Below are positions 17,508 to 26,207 of a stretch of 64,000 bases of DNA, one piece after another. The position numbers and the translations under genes were made by a program. The notes beneath the pieces are model-generated. The model saw only the letters and a list, made by a program, of their open reading frames with translations. It was not told the origin of the DNA and made no database searches. This stretch comes from Bacteroidota bacterium (GTDB lineage: Bacteria; Bacteroidota; Bacteroidia; Flavobacteriales; Weeksellaceae): assembly GCA_018902795.1 (NCBI GenBank), contig JAHIQD010000002.1, forward strand, positions 62,001 to 126,000. Direction: 5' to 3'. The stretch's first letter is position 1; every line of letters starts with the position of its first letter.

Positions 17508-18953
17508 TTATTTTGCTTCAAAGTAAACTCTTCTGTTTGCTCTGTTTTTCCATTCCGGACATTTGGTAGCGGGCTCACACTCCGGATATTTAAGGTCTTT
17601 CTCCCCTCTTCCGATTGCGTTCAACTTACCTGCATCTACTCCGTTCTGGATCAGATAATTCTTAACATTGTTCGCTCTTCTTTCAGAAAGTCTTTGGTTA
17701 TAAGCATCAGAAGCTCTGGTATCAGTACCTCCAATAACGTTATAAGAACCTGCTGAAGAATTAATATAACTTACCGCACTGTTCAGAATCGGTGTATTTG
17801 AAGGAAGAATTTTATCAGAATCCAGATCAAATTCTATTCCTTCCAACGTTCTTGTATTATCTGTAATGGTAGAACTTGAGTTCGTAGGACAACCGTTGTT
17901 TTCAACAGGACCCGGAACCACTACACACTTATCATAAAGATCGATCACCCCGTCCAAATCTGTATCTAAAGCGACACCTGCACCGTCAACTCTTGCGCCT
18001 GCAGGGGTATCAAGCTGTCTGTCCCAGTCGTCGCAAACGCCATCATTATCGGCATCTCCTTTTTTACAAACTTCAACATCCTGGTTTTTATCCGCCAATA
18101 CGTCTAACTTATAATAGATTTCCTGCAGCGGATCATGCCACATCAGGTGAGACTCATGTTTTCCTAATTTTAAAGAAAGTCCCAATGTTGCATTGAAGAA
18201 ATTGTCGGAAACCCCATCTTCTCTTCTGTTAATGGCACTGTACTGTTCTCCTCCACCATCGAACTGATCATCTCCGGTTACGAAATACATTACTCTACCT
18301 TCAAGATCAATTCTTCTGTTGACTTTATACTTCAGACCTGCACCTGCCTGACCGAACATTGAACCCAGTTTAAAAGGTTTAATTTCTGTCATTAATCTCT
18401 GGCCGGAAGCATCTTCAAGATAAGCTCTGTACGCCAGAGTACCAATACCCGCATAACCGTGAAGTGCCCATCTGAAAGGAGATTTGTTATCTACTCTTCT
18501 CAACAGATTGGAAAAATTGATATCTCCCAATAAAGAGATCGCATCGTACTGGGTTCTCGCACCCAAATCCTGAAATCCTGTGCCGGTTGCGTTATCAGTT
18601 TTGGTATTGAACCAGCCCTGTCTTGTTTCTCCTTTGTCGTACTGAAGATTCAGCCCAAATGCATGGGTAATTGCTTTATCAACACTCAGATAAGCTGAAT
18701 ATCCGAAAACATTTTTACCGTTACCGTTTTTAAGGGAAGTTAAATCCGCAGACTGTACCAAAGGAATACCTGCTCCCACGGAAATCGCCCAGTCATTAAA
18801 CCGTTTGGATTCCTGAGTAAATGGGGAAACATTAGCAGAACCTGAAGTGAATGTATTCGGATACGATCCACTGGAAACTGCAACAGAATCTTGCGCAAAG
18901 ACAGCAGTAGGAAGTACTAGTGCTAATGCAACGCTTGTTAAATTTAGTTTCAT
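17508..18953 (-). CDS. OmpA-family outer membrane protein
   Basis: The 481-residue protein has a signal peptide (MKLNLTSVALALVLPTAVFA), an N-terminal beta-barrel-like part (about 40-270), Asp-rich calcium-binding TSP3-like repeats (DADNDGVCDDWDRQLDTPAG, then DTDLDGVIDLYDKC) and a C-terminal peptidoglycan-binding OmpA domain (GIEFDLDSDKILP, GGTDTRASDAYNQRLSERRA, NRRVYFEAK). It should link outer membrane and cell wall. It follows a shorter paralog by 30 bases with near-identical central sequence, so the two look like a tandem duplication, and it ends at a terminator. Confidence 0.93.
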   Translation of the reverse strand: MKLNLTSVALALVLPTAVFAQDSVAVSSGSYPNTFTSGSANVSPFTQESKRFNDWAISVGAGIPLVQSADLTSLKNGNGKNVFGYSAYLSVDKAITHAFGLNLQYDKGETRQGWFNTKTDNATGTGFQDLGARTQYDAISLLGDINFSNLLRRVDNKSPFRWALHGYAGIGTLAYRAYLEDASGQRLMTEIKPFKLGSMFGQAGAGLKYKVNRRIDLEGRVMYFVTGDDQFDGGGEQYSAINRREDGVSDNFFNATLGLSLKLGKHESHLMWHDPLQEIYYKLDVLADKNQDVEVCKKGDADNDGVCDDWDRQLDTPAGARVDGAGVALDTDLDGVIDLYDKCVVVPGPVENNGCPTNSSSTITDNTRTLEGIEFDLDSDKILPSNTPILNSAVSYINSSAGSYNVIGGTDTRASDAYNQRLSERRANNVKNYLIQNGVDAGKLNAIGRGEKDLKYPECEPATKCPEWKNRANRRVYFEAK

Positions 18954-18983
18954 AATTTTTTTTATTAAGTTATAAATGATGTC

Positions 18984-20099
18984 TTATTTAAGTTCAGGTG
19001 AGATGACCATACCTGTTGGGCAGCCGCTGTTTTCTACCGTTCCCGGCACCGTAACGCATTTGTCATAAAGATCGATAACACCGTCTAAATCCATATCCAG
19101 AGCAACCCCAGCACCGTCAACTCTTGCTCCTGCCGGAGTATCAAGCTGTCGGTCCCAATCGTCACAAACGCCGTCGTTATCGTTATCCCCTTTAACGCAC
19201 ACCACAAAATCATCAGAAGCACTTTCTAAAACACTTGTTTTGTAATAAGCTTCCTGTAAAGGATCATGCCACGCTAGATGGGAACTGTGTTTTCCTAATT
19301 TGAAAGTAAGACCCAGATTCACAGTTAACATATTATCACTGTAAGAATCGTTAATTAAGTTATAATTAATCCGTGGATTGCCTGTGTCTCTCAGATCACC
19401 GCCGCCGTCAAATTCTTCATCACCGCTGACGATATACATCGTTCTCAGTTCAAGATCAAGTAGGTTTGAAACATTATATTTCAGACCAAGACCTCCCTGA
19501 AAGAAAAATGAACCGATATTGAATTTCTGGTCAACAGCCAAAGGGAAAGTCCGTGGATTATAGTTGGAAATATCATTATCCAGAAGCAGCGTTTCATACG
19601 CCATCAGACCTATCCCGCCATATCCGTGAAGAGCCCATCGGTAAGGCGAATGATTATCTACCCGCCGTAAAAGATTTGAAAAATTGACGTCTCCCAATAC
19701 AGAAATCTGCTGGTATTTTGTCCAGGCATTGGCAACCCCAGCTTTTACACCTTCGGCTCCCGGTAATTGTCCTTTTTGGTTAGATTTGCCCATTTGGTAC
19801 TGCAGACTGAGACCAAAAACATGGGAAATCTGTTTATCAAGACTTACGTAGGCGTTATAGCCCCAGTTGATTTTACCGTCATAGAAAGAGGTCAAATCAG
19901 CGTTTGTCATCAAAGCAGCACCTCCACCAACGGAGACTGCCCAGTCATTAAACCTTTTGGCAGAATTGTCAAACTGTTGAACATTGGCAGAGCCACTTGA
20001 ATACGTGTTCGGATAATCATTTGAACCCGCAGCTGATGTTCTGTCCTGAGCATAGAAAACCATTGGAAGGGTTAATGTTAAAAATAAACCTAATTTCAT
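18984..20099 (-). CDS. OmpA-like beta-barrel protein lacking the OmpA C-terminal domain
   Basis: The 371-residue protein aligns by eye with the first 370 residues of the next gene: signal peptide, YPNTYSSGSANVQ, RFNDWAVSVGGGAALM, VDNHSPYRWALHGYGGIGLM, and the Asp-rich repeats DNDNDGVCDDWDRQLDTPAG and DLDGVIDLYDKC. It stops shortly after the GCPTG motif, exactly where the paralog continues into the peptidoglycan-binding domain. The frame is intact to a clean stop, so this is a barrel plus calcium-repeat protein without a wall anchor. Gene order folK - this gene - OmpA with 11- and 30-base gaps suggests one operon. Confidence 0.88.
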   Translation of the reverse strand: MKLGLFLTLTLPMVFYAQDRTSAAGSNDYPNTYSSGSANVQQFDNSAKRFNDWAVSVGGGAALMTNADLTSFYDGKINWGYNAYVSLDKQISHVFGLSLQYQMGKSNQKGQLPGAEGVKAGVANAWTKYQQISVLGDVNFSNLLRRVDNHSPYRWALHGYGGIGLMAYETLLLDNDISNYNPRTFPLAVDQKFNIGSFFFQGGLGLKYNVSNLLDLELRTMYIVSGDEEFDGGGDLRDTGNPRINYNLINDSYSDNMLTVNLGLTFKLGKHSSHLAWHDPLQEAYYKTSVLESASDDFVVCVKGDNDNDGVCDDWDRQLDTPAGARVDGAGVALDMDLDGVIDLYDKCVTVPGTVENSGCPTGMVISPELK

Positions 20100-20110
20100 A
20101 CTTTATGTTT

Positions 20111-20533
20111 TTAATGTGTTTTAATACTCTGCAACAACTTTCTGGAAAAATCACGTTTATATAAATGCCTTACATGAGGAATCTGTAGAGTTTTACACTC
20201 AAATATTATACGGTCATACAGTACAATATCAATATCGATTACCCGGTCTACATACCCCTTTGTTATCAATGAATCTTCTGTTCTTCCCATATCAAACTCT
20301 ATTCCTTTTATCAGATTCAGAAGTTTTATGGGGGAAAATTGTGTTTTTAATACTAATGCAATATTACAAAAAATATTATTACTTACAAATTCAACGGGTT
20401 GGGTATGAAGAATTTCTGATGTAGCTAAAATAGTGCCAATCTCACTTGCGATAAGGTTTTTCGCTGCTTCAATGTTTTTCTCCGGGTTTCCCAGATTGCT
20501 TCCGAGTAACAAAGTTACCAAATGTTGCGACAT
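20111..20533 (-). CDS. folK: 2-amino-4-hydroxy-6-hydroxymethyldihydropteridine pyrophosphokinase
   Basis: This 140-residue enzyme (HPPK) transfers pyrophosphate from ATP to the pterin in folate synthesis. Seen: TLLLGSNLGNPEKNI at the N-terminus, the HTQPVEFVSNN loop, and DRVIDIDIVLYD, the HPPK signature (more often RPIDIDIL). The tail is slightly shorter than usual, ending after the HVRHLYKRDFSRKLL helix. It is the first gene of the leftward group with the two OmpA-type genes and diverges from sppA with only 20 bases between the start codons. Confidence 0.9.
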   Translation of the reverse strand: MSQHLVTLLLGSNLGNPEKNIEAAKNLIASEIGTILATSEILHTQPVEFVSNNIFCNIALVLKTQFSPIKLLNLIKGIEFDMGRTEDSLITKGYVDRVIDIDIVLYDRIIFECKTLQIPHVRHLYKRDFSRKLLQSIKTH

Positions 20534-20553
20534 ATTGTAAAATATAAAATTTT

Positions 20554-22311
20554 ATGAGAAGTTTTGTTAAAAATGTCTTAGCAAATATAGTGGCAATTAT
20601 GATTATTGCGGCGGTTTTTTTCATGTTTTTACTTACCCTTGTAGTAGTGAGCATGTTTAGTGACAGCCACAAAGCCACCGTTAAAAACAACTCTGTCCTC
20701 ACTTTAGACTTTAAAACCAATATTATCGACAGCCCTACGGAGGAAAGCGGCGAACTTTTTACATTCAACGAAAAAGAAAAGAACGTCCTTATTTTCGATA
20801 TGCTGGAAGCAATTAAAAAAGCAAAGACCGATGACAAAATAAAAGGAATCAGCATTGAGACCGACGGAATAAAAGCCGGTATGACCCAACTTGATGACAT
20901 CCGTACAGCTTTGGAAGATTTCAAAAAAAGCGGAAAATTTGTTTATGCCTACGGTAATTCGGTATCACAGTCGGCCTATTATTTAGGTTCAGTGGCGGAT
21001 CAGTACTTTCTGAATCCGTCCGGAGGTATTGAACTCAAAGGACTTTCCACCGAGATTCTTTACATGAAAAGTTTCGCGGACAAATATGGAATCGGAATAC
21101 AGGTCATCCGTCACGGGAAATATAAATCTGCTGTGGAACCGTTTTTAAGAGATGATATGTCTCCGGAAAACAAAGAGCAGCTTTCCGTTTTGCTTAAAGA
21201 CTTATGGTCAGCAAAGTCATTAAAAATGGCCGGTTCCAGAAAAATAGATACAGCACAGTTCAGAACTGTTGTAGACAGCCTTTACGGTATCATTCCGGAT
21301 CTGAGCTTACAGCATAAACTTGCAGACCGTCTTATTCAGAAAACGGAGTACGATAATTTAATGAAAGCAAAACTCAATGTCAAGGAAAAAGACAAGCTTA
21401 ATAAAATATCGTTCAGCAAATACATCAGCTCCTTCAGTGAAGACAATACCAAAAAAGAGGATCAGGTTGCGGTGCTTTACGCTTCCGGAGCAATCTATAA
21501 CGGCGAAGGCAACGACGCGGTTTATTCTGAAAATTTTGTGAAAGAAATTAAAAAACTTACTGAAAACGATAAAATCAAAGCGGTGGTTTTCAGAATTAAT
21601 TCGCCCGGAGGAAGCGCTAATGCTTCAGATGAAATTCTTTTTGAAATGCAGCAGCTGAAAAAGAAAAAACCGGTAGTGGTTTCTTTTGGAGATTATGCAG
21701 CTTCAGGAGGATATTATATCGCAATGGCTGCAGATAAAATTTATTCAGAACCCAATACGTTAACCGGTTCGATTGGCGTGTTCGGAATCATCCCTTATTT
21801 TAAAGAGATCGCGAATAAAAACGGCTTAAGTTCTCATGCGGTAAACACCAATGCCAACTCCAATATGTATTCACCGATCAACGGCATCACGCCCGGCGGA
21901 GTATCCATTATGACAAGAAGTGTGGAACAGACCTATAAAAGATTCGTACATTTCGTTACCCAAAACAGAAATAAATCTTTCACACAGATTGACGAAGTGG
22001 GCGGCGGAAGAGTGTGGAGCGGAACGCGTGCTAAACAGTTAGGTCTTGTTGACGAACTGGGAACTTTAAATGATGCCATCGCCTTTGCAGCTCAGAAAGC
22101 GAAACTCAAAAATTATAACGTAGCAACGTATCCTAAAAAAGTCACCAAACTGGAACAGATTTTTAAAGATATGGACGAAGATGAAATATCCGCAAGACTG
22201 ATTAAAAACAAAATCGGTAAGGAAAACTATAAGATCTTCGAACAGGTGACAAACCCAAAACTGAAAAGCGAAGTGATGATGGAAATGCCTTATCAGATTA
22301 AATTCGACTGA
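20554..22311 (+). CDS. sppA: Signal peptide peptidase SppA, 67 kDa type
   Basis: This 585-residue membrane-bound serine protease degrades cleaved signal peptides. An N-terminal anchor spans about residues 8-35. The two tandem halves of the long form are present. The catalytic lysine sits at about 191 in RHGKYKSAVEPF in the first half and the serine at about 384 in GDYAASGGYYIA in the second half, the Ser/Lys dyad of this family. The length is normal. It has a bidirectional terminator after it and diverges from folK across a 20-base gap, so its promoter must overlap the start of folK or be very compact. Confidence 0.95.
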   Translation: MRSFVKNVLANIVAIMIIAAVFFMFLLTLVVVSMFSDSHKATVKNNSVLTLDFKTNIIDSPTEESGELFTFNEKEKNVLIFDMLEAIKKAKTDDKIKGISIETDGIKAGMTQLDDIRTALEDFKKSGKFVYAYGNSVSQSAYYLGSVADQYFLNPSGGIELKGLSTEILYMKSFADKYGIGIQVIRHGKYKSAVEPFLRDDMSPENKEQLSVLLKDLWSAKSLKMAGSRKIDTAQFRTVVDSLYGIIPDLSLQHKLADRLIQKTEYDNLMKAKLNVKEKDKLNKISFSKYISSFSEDNTKKEDQVAVLYASGAIYNGEGNDAVYSENFVKEIKKLTENDKIKAVVFRINSPGGSANASDEILFEMQQLKKKKPVVVSFGDYAASGGYYIAMAADKIYSEPNTLTGSIGVFGIIPYFKEIANKNGLSSHAVNTNANSNMYSPINGITPGGVSIMTRSVEQTYKRFVHFVTQNRNKSFTQIDEVGGGRVWSGTRAKQLGLVDELGTLNDAIAFAAQKAKLKNYNVATYPKKVTKLEQIFKDMDEDEISARLIKNKIGKENYKIFEQVTNPKLKSEVMMEMPYQIKFD

Positions 22312-22334
22312 CCAGATTAAAACATCATAAAAAA

Positions 22335-22373
22335 AATCCCGGCCTGAAAATTCAGACCGGGATTTTATTTTTT
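22335..22373. terminator. Bidirectional terminator between sppA and the GlsB-like gene
   Basis: Stem AATCCCGGCCTGAA (22335-22348) pairs with TTCAGACCGGGATT (22351-22364) with one mismatch, and A/T runs flank both sides. It ends the convergent sppA and GlsB-like transcripts. Confidence 0.88.
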
Positions 22374-22383
22374 TGTAAAGTTT

Positions 22384-22638
22384 TTAAGCTCTTCTGGTAG
22401 CTACTCCGTAAATCCAGAGGACAACCAAAGCACCTACTACTGCAAGCAGCATACTTTTGATGTCGAAATCGTTTACAGTTCCCCATCCGAACATACTGCC
22501 GATCCATCCTCCAACGAATGCTCCTACAATACCTAAGATAATAGTGAGTAACCATCCCATTCCCTGATTTCCAGGCATGATGAATTTAGCGATTGCACCT
22601 GCGATAAGACCAAAAATGATCCAAGTTAAAATACCCAT
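22384..22638 (-). CDS. GlsB/YeaQ/YmgE-family membrane protein
   Basis: This 84-residue protein consists of three hydrophobic segments rich in glycine (ILTWIIFGLIAGAIAKFIMP, LTIILGIVGAFVGGWIGSMF and the C-terminal LLAVVGALVVLWIYGV). The PGNQGMGWLLTIILGIVGA pattern is the signature of transglycosylase-associated / stress-response membrane proteins. Family members are induced by stress in several bacteria; a biochemical role is not established. It is a single gene between a terminator and ftsY. Confidence 0.9.
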   Translation of the reverse strand: MGILTWIIFGLIAGAIAKFIMPGNQGMGWLLTIILGIVGAFVGGWIGSMFGWGTVNDFDIKSMLLAVVGALVVLWIYGVATRRA

Positions 22639-22718
22639 AGTTTTAAAATTTTAATGTTAATATTTAGTAAATGGTTTTCCAATATTATAAAAAAGCAATT
22701 AAAACTATGAAATAGTTA

Positions 22719-23675
22719 TCAATTACGTTTTCTGAAAAAAGAATCTACAAATTCCGTTCCATTAAATAACTGAAGGTCCGTCATTTTTTCACCAACACCA
22801 ATATATTTTACCGGAATCTGAAACTGATCAGAAATTCCGATCACGACTCCGCCTTTTGCTGTACCGTCTAATTTAGTCACAGCCAGAGCATTAACTTCCG
22901 TTGCCGCTGTAAACTGCTTCGCCTGCTCAAAAGCATTCTGTCCGGTTGAACCGTCCAGCACCAAAAGAATTTCATGAGGCGCATCCGGAATAACCTTCTG
23001 CATCACCCTTTTAATTTTGGTAAGTTCGTTCATCAGATTCACTTTATTGTGAAGTCTTCCTGCAGTATCAATAATCACTACATCTGCCTGATTGGCCACG
23101 GCACTCTGCACCGTATCAAAAGCTACAGAAGCCGGATCCGAACCCATATTCTGTTTCACAATGGGGACGCCTACCCTTTCACTCCAGATCACGAGCTGAT
23201 CAACCGCCGCCGCGCGGAAGGTATCCGCTGCACCAAGAACCACTTTTCTTCCTTCAGATTTAAACTGATGGGCAAGTTTCCCGATGGTCGTGGTTTTACC
23301 TACACCGTTTACTCCAACTACCATGATGACGTAAGGCTTTTTAGTCTCGTCGATATTTCCTGTGCCTGAATGTGGGTTTTCCAGAAGAAGACCGGAAATT
23401 TCTTCCCGGAGGATCGTATTCAGTTCATCGGTTCCCACAAATTTGTCTCTGGCGACGCGTTCTTCAATTCTCTGTATAATTTTTATCGTCGTAGAAGCGC
23501 CAACATCAGATGCAATCAGAATCTCTTCCAGATCATCCAGCACTTCATCATCTACTTTTGATTTTCCGACAACCGCTTTGGAGATCTTTTCAAAAAATCC
23601 CTGATTGGATTTTTCCAGCCCCTTGTCCAAAGTTTCCTTTTCCTCTTTTTTAAATATATTTTTATACCAGCTCAT
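22719..23675 (-). CDS. ftsY: Signal recognition particle receptor
   Basis: FtsY receives SRP-ribosome complexes at the membrane. The 318-residue protein has a short N-terminal basic/acidic region (no long A domain), a helical N domain, and the SRP GTPase domain: P-loop GVNGVGKTTT (121-130), the DTFRAAAVDQL insertion box, DTAGRLHNKVNLMNEL and TKLDGTAKGG. The length fits the short FtsY of Bacteroidetes. It is the last gene of the leftward rpmB-rpmG-DUF4295-ftsY order but is preceded by a terminator-like hairpin and its own -7 element, so it may be separately controlled. Confidence 0.96.
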   Translation of the reverse strand: MSWYKNIFKKEEKETLDKGLEKSNQGFFEKISKAVVGKSKVDDEVLDDLEEILIASDVGASTTIKIIQRIEERVARDKFVGTDELNTILREEISGLLLENPHSGTGNIDETKKPYVIMVVGVNGVGKTTTIGKLAHQFKSEGRKVVLGAADTFRAAAVDQLVIWSERVGVPIVKQNMGSDPASVAFDTVQSAVANQADVVIIDTAGRLHNKVNLMNELTKIKRVMQKVIPDAPHEILLVLDGSTGQNAFEQAKQFTAATEVNALAVTKLDGTAKGGVVIGISDQFQIPVKYIGVGEKMTDLQLFNGTEFVDSFFRKRN

Positions 23676-23728
23676 TTTCTGAATCCATTTTTATATTTCC
23701 GATTTTTACCCGCTTTTTAAAAGCAGAG

Positions 23729-23736
23729 CAAATATA
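23729..23736 (-). promoter_or_regulatory. Putative -7 element for ftsY
   Basis: Leftward TATATTTG fits TAnnTTTG, 53 bases before the ftsY ATG and just past the terminator-like hairpin. Confidence 0.45.
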
Positions 23737-23738
23737 AC

Positions 23739-23768
23739 AAAAAAACTACCCAAAAAATTTGGATAGTT
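23739..23768 (-). terminator. Terminator or attenuator between DUF4295 gene and ftsY
   Basis: Stem AACTACCCAAA (23744-23754) / TTTGGATAGTT (23758-23768), 11 bases with one mismatch, followed leftward by a T-run. It would end the ribosomal-protein transcript before ftsY. Confidence 0.75.
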
Positions 23769-23791
23769 CTATATCATAAGCGTGTGTAGAA

Positions 23792-23947
23792 TTATTTTTT
23801 CAAATAACTGTCTACATCATCAGCATTCATTACTTTTTCTTCGAAAATGTAAGCACCAGATTTAGGAGACTTTACCATTTTCACTACTTTGGTCATTTTC
23901 TTGGAACCTGCACCACCCTGAAGCGTTGCTACTACTTTCTTTGCCAT
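23792..23947 (-). CDS. DUF4295 small protein
   Basis: A 51-residue basic protein starts MAKKVVATLQGGAGSKKMTK and ends NADDVDSYLKK. It is the DUF4295 family found right after rpmG in Bacteroidetes; the position suggests a link with ribosomes, but its function is not established. It starts 19 bases after the rpmG stop and is followed by a hairpin terminator. Confidence 0.88.
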   Translation of the reverse strand: MAKKVVATLQGGAGSKKMTKVVKMVKSPKSGAYIFEEKVMNADDVDSYLKK

Positions 23948-23966
23948 CTTTTATTTTTTTAAAAAA

Positions 23967-24149
23967 TTACTTGATTTCTTTGTGAAGGGTGTATTTTTTA
24001 AGAACAGGATTGAATTTTTTCAGCTCCAATCTCTCGGTAGTGTTCTTTTTATTTTTAGTCGTAATGTATCTTGACATTCCTGCTACACCTGTTTCTTTAT
24101 GCTCTGTGCATTCCAGAATCACCTGTACTCTGTTACCTTTTTTAGCCAT
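23967..24149 (-). CDS. rpmG: 50S ribosomal protein bL33
   Basis: This 60-residue protein starts MAKKGNRVQVILECTEHKET and has the RYITTKNKKNTTERLELKKF core of bL33. Only one cysteine remains, so the zinc knuckle of the C+ form is absent. Its ATG shares one base with the rpmB stop, so the two are translationally coupled. Confidence 0.97.
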   Translation of the reverse strand: MAKKGNRVQVILECTEHKETGVAGMSRYITTKNKKNTTERLELKKFNPVLKKYTLHKEIK

Positions 24150-24394
24150 TACTTATCTTTTTTTATAAATCCGTTTCTTGTTGCTCTTTCCACTGCTTCT
24201 TCGATACCAATCTTGTTGATAATTCTCAATCCGTGGGCAGTAACTTTCAGTGTTACAGATTTTTCCTGCTCCGGAAGGTAAAATTTCTTCTCCAATAAGT
24301 TAATCTCAAAACGACGCTTCGTTTTGTTATTAGCGTGAGAAACATTGTTTCCAACCATTGCACGCTTTCCTGTTATCTGGCAAATTCTTGACAT
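24149..24394 (-). CDS. rpmB: 50S ribosomal protein bL28
   Basis: This 81-residue protein starts MSRICQITGKRAMVGNNVSH, the typical bL28 N-terminus, with the NKTKRRFEINL and VTLKVTAHGLRIINKIG core. It heads the group rpmB-rpmG-DUF4295. The 178 bases upstream of it, up to murB, hold no gene that I can see; a TTATTTTG stretch around 24438 is a poor match to a -7 element. Confidence 0.97.
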   Translation of the reverse strand: MSRICQITGKRAMVGNNVSHANNKTKRRFEINLLEKKFYLPEQEKSVTLKVTAHGLRIINKIGIEEAVERATRNGFIKKDK

Positions 24395-24572
24395 ATCTCG
24401 ATGTTCTTTATTACTACTTATTATATTTGAGAGTGCAAAATAACGAAGAAAAATTCAGATAGACAAATATTTGTAAAATTAATCTGGATAAATTTTATAA
24501 ATACTGAATTACAAAAGGTTTACAGCAGCTAAAATGATTCCGGTAATTCAAATTTCCTCTCCAAAAACACCT

Positions 24573-25592
24573 CTATATTATATTTACTTCCCGCTCGAGT
24601 TCGATCCCGAATCTTTCTTTTACCGAACCGATAATCAGCGATGAAAAATCATAAATTTCTTTTCCTGAAGCAAGTCCGGTTTTATTGACGATCACCAGTG
24701 CCTGAAGCTCATGGGATGCTACATTTCCTATCTGTTTTCCTTTCCAGCCGCACTGCTCGATAAGCCAGCCCGCAGGAACCTTTACAGCATTACCGTTGGG
24801 ATAACCCGGAATATCCGGGAACTTCATCTGCAGCTTTTCAAACTGCTCCAAAGGAATCGTTGGATTCTTGAAAAAACTTCCCGCATTTCCGGTAACTTTC
24901 GGATCCGGAAGTTTACTTTGACGGATATGGATCACGGCTTCCGAAACATCCTGAATACCTGGATTTTCGATCCCCATTTTTTCAAGTTCTGTTTTGATCG
25001 CACCATATTCTGTTTTAATGACATGGTTGTTGGTGGTCAGCTTAAAGCTAACTTCCAGAATCACATATTTTCCTTTTCCTTCTTTTTTAAAAATAGAATC
25101 GCGGTAACCGAAATCGCACTTTTCAGCATCAAAAACCTCCGTTTGAAGGGTTTCAAGACTTAGTACGGTACAGTTCACGAAGGTATCTTTAATTTCTGTT
25201 CCGTAAGCGCCGATATTCTGCATGGGCGAAGTGCCGACGTTTCCCGGAATCAGGGATAAATTTTCAAGACCGCCGTAATTTTTGCGAAGACAGTACTGCA
25301 CAAATTCATGCCAGTTCTCCCCTGCTTTTGCGGTGACTAAAACTTCGTTCTCATTCAGTATTTTTTCCGAAATTCCTTTCAAATTCAGCTGAATAACCAA
25401 ACCGTCGAAGTTTTCAGTAAAAAGCACATTGCTCCCGCCGCCTAAAAAAAGCGTTTTCAAATCCCTGGCTTTGGCAAATTCAAGAGCATTTTTAAGTTCA
25501 TCAAAATTTCCTGCCTGCGCAAAATATTTTGCAGAGACCTCTACTCCGAAGGTATTGTGATTTTTTAAAGAATAATTTTCCTGAAGGTTCAT
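24573..25592 (-). CDS. murB: UDP-N-acetylenolpyruvoylglucosamine reductase
   Basis: MurB reduces the enolpyruvyl group on UDP-GlcNAc to make UDP-MurNAc, using NADPH and bound FAD. The 339-residue protein shows the FAD-binding loop FLGGGSNVLFTENFDG, PGNVGTSPMQNIGAYG, the catalytic-serine segment NAGSFFKNP and a C-terminal NVASHELQALVIVNKTG. It is a type I MurB by length and domain order. It begins 3 bases after the stop of the DUF2199 gene, so the two are probably co-transcribed. Confidence 0.95.
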   Translation of the reverse strand: MNLQENYSLKNHNTFGVEVSAKYFAQAGNFDELKNALEFAKARDLKTLFLGGGSNVLFTENFDGLVIQLNLKGISEKILNENEVLVTAKAGENWHEFVQYCLRKNYGGLENLSLIPGNVGTSPMQNIGAYGTEIKDTFVNCTVLSLETLQTEVFDAEKCDFGYRDSIFKKEGKGKYVILEVSFKLTTNNHVIKTEYGAIKTELEKMGIENPGIQDVSEAVIHIRQSKLPDPKVTGNAGSFFKNPTIPLEQFEKLQMKFPDIPGYPNGNAVKVPAGWLIEQCGWKGKQIGNVASHELQALVIVNKTGLASGKEIYDFSSLIIGSVKERFGIELEREVNII

Positions 25593-25595
25593 GTA

Positions 25596-26111
25596 TTATT
25601 GAGGTTTTTTTACGGGCATTTGATGAATTCTTTTTTCCGCTTCTTCTTTCGTAATTCCGTGATAAAAATCGTGTACAAAAGGATGATCAACCTCTAACTG
25701 CGGATAAATTTCGGGTCGTAAATTCCCTTTTTTCGTTTTCACATCCACGGGAATTCCTTTTTCAAACTTATAATCCGGAAGTGCATTACTCAACCAACCG
25801 AAATACAGAGTTTCGTGATTTTCATTCCCAAAATTAAACAGATAATCTTCATAACTTTCTTCACTCAAAGAAACCCAAAGTACATATTCCAGGTAGAGCG
25901 AAGTTTTTGCAATCTTCTGCTTTAGCAGCACACGAATAAAATGATCAGTACGGTCCGGATATTCAATGGTACAGAAATCGGAATCAATAAACACTGCATT
26001 CTGTTTCTGCTCTTCCGAAAGCCAGTAGTAAGAATTAGGATACACAAAAGTTAACGACGGATATTCGGTATGAATTTCCCCACAAATACTGCATTTAAAT
26101 TTTGAATCCAT
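25596..26111 (-). CDS. DUF2199 protein
   Basis: A 171-residue cytoplasmic protein with an N-terminal FKCSICGEIHTEYPSLTF, a two-cysteine motif typical of DUF2199, then FIDSDFCTIEYPDRTDHFIR, VLWVSLSEESYEDYLFNF and the C-terminal DHPFVHDFYHGITKEEAEKR. The family has no known function. It lies directly upstream of murB in the same transcript, but nothing suggests a role in wall synthesis. Confidence 0.85.
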   Translation of the reverse strand: MDSKFKCSICGEIHTEYPSLTFVYPNSYYWLSEEQKQNAVFIDSDFCTIEYPDRTDHFIRVLLKQKIAKTSLYLEYVLWVSLSEESYEDYLFNFGNENHETLYFGWLSNALPDYKFEKGIPVDVKTKKGNLRPEIYPQLEVDHPFVHDFYHGITKEEAEKRIHQMPVKKPQ

Positions 26112-26175
26112 TTTTAACGGTGACCTGTTTCAACAAACTTATATTAATTCCGGCCGAAGCCGGTACTTTTACACA

Positions 26176-26198
26176 TAAAAACGGGCTGAAGCCCGTTT
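26176..26198 (-). terminator. Terminator after the aminotransferase gene
   Basis: A perfect stem AAACGGGCT (26179-26187) / AGCCCGTTT (26190-26198), followed leftward by T residues, lies 10 bases past the aminotransferase stop. Confidence 0.8.
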
Positions 26199-26207
26199 CT
26201 GATGAAT

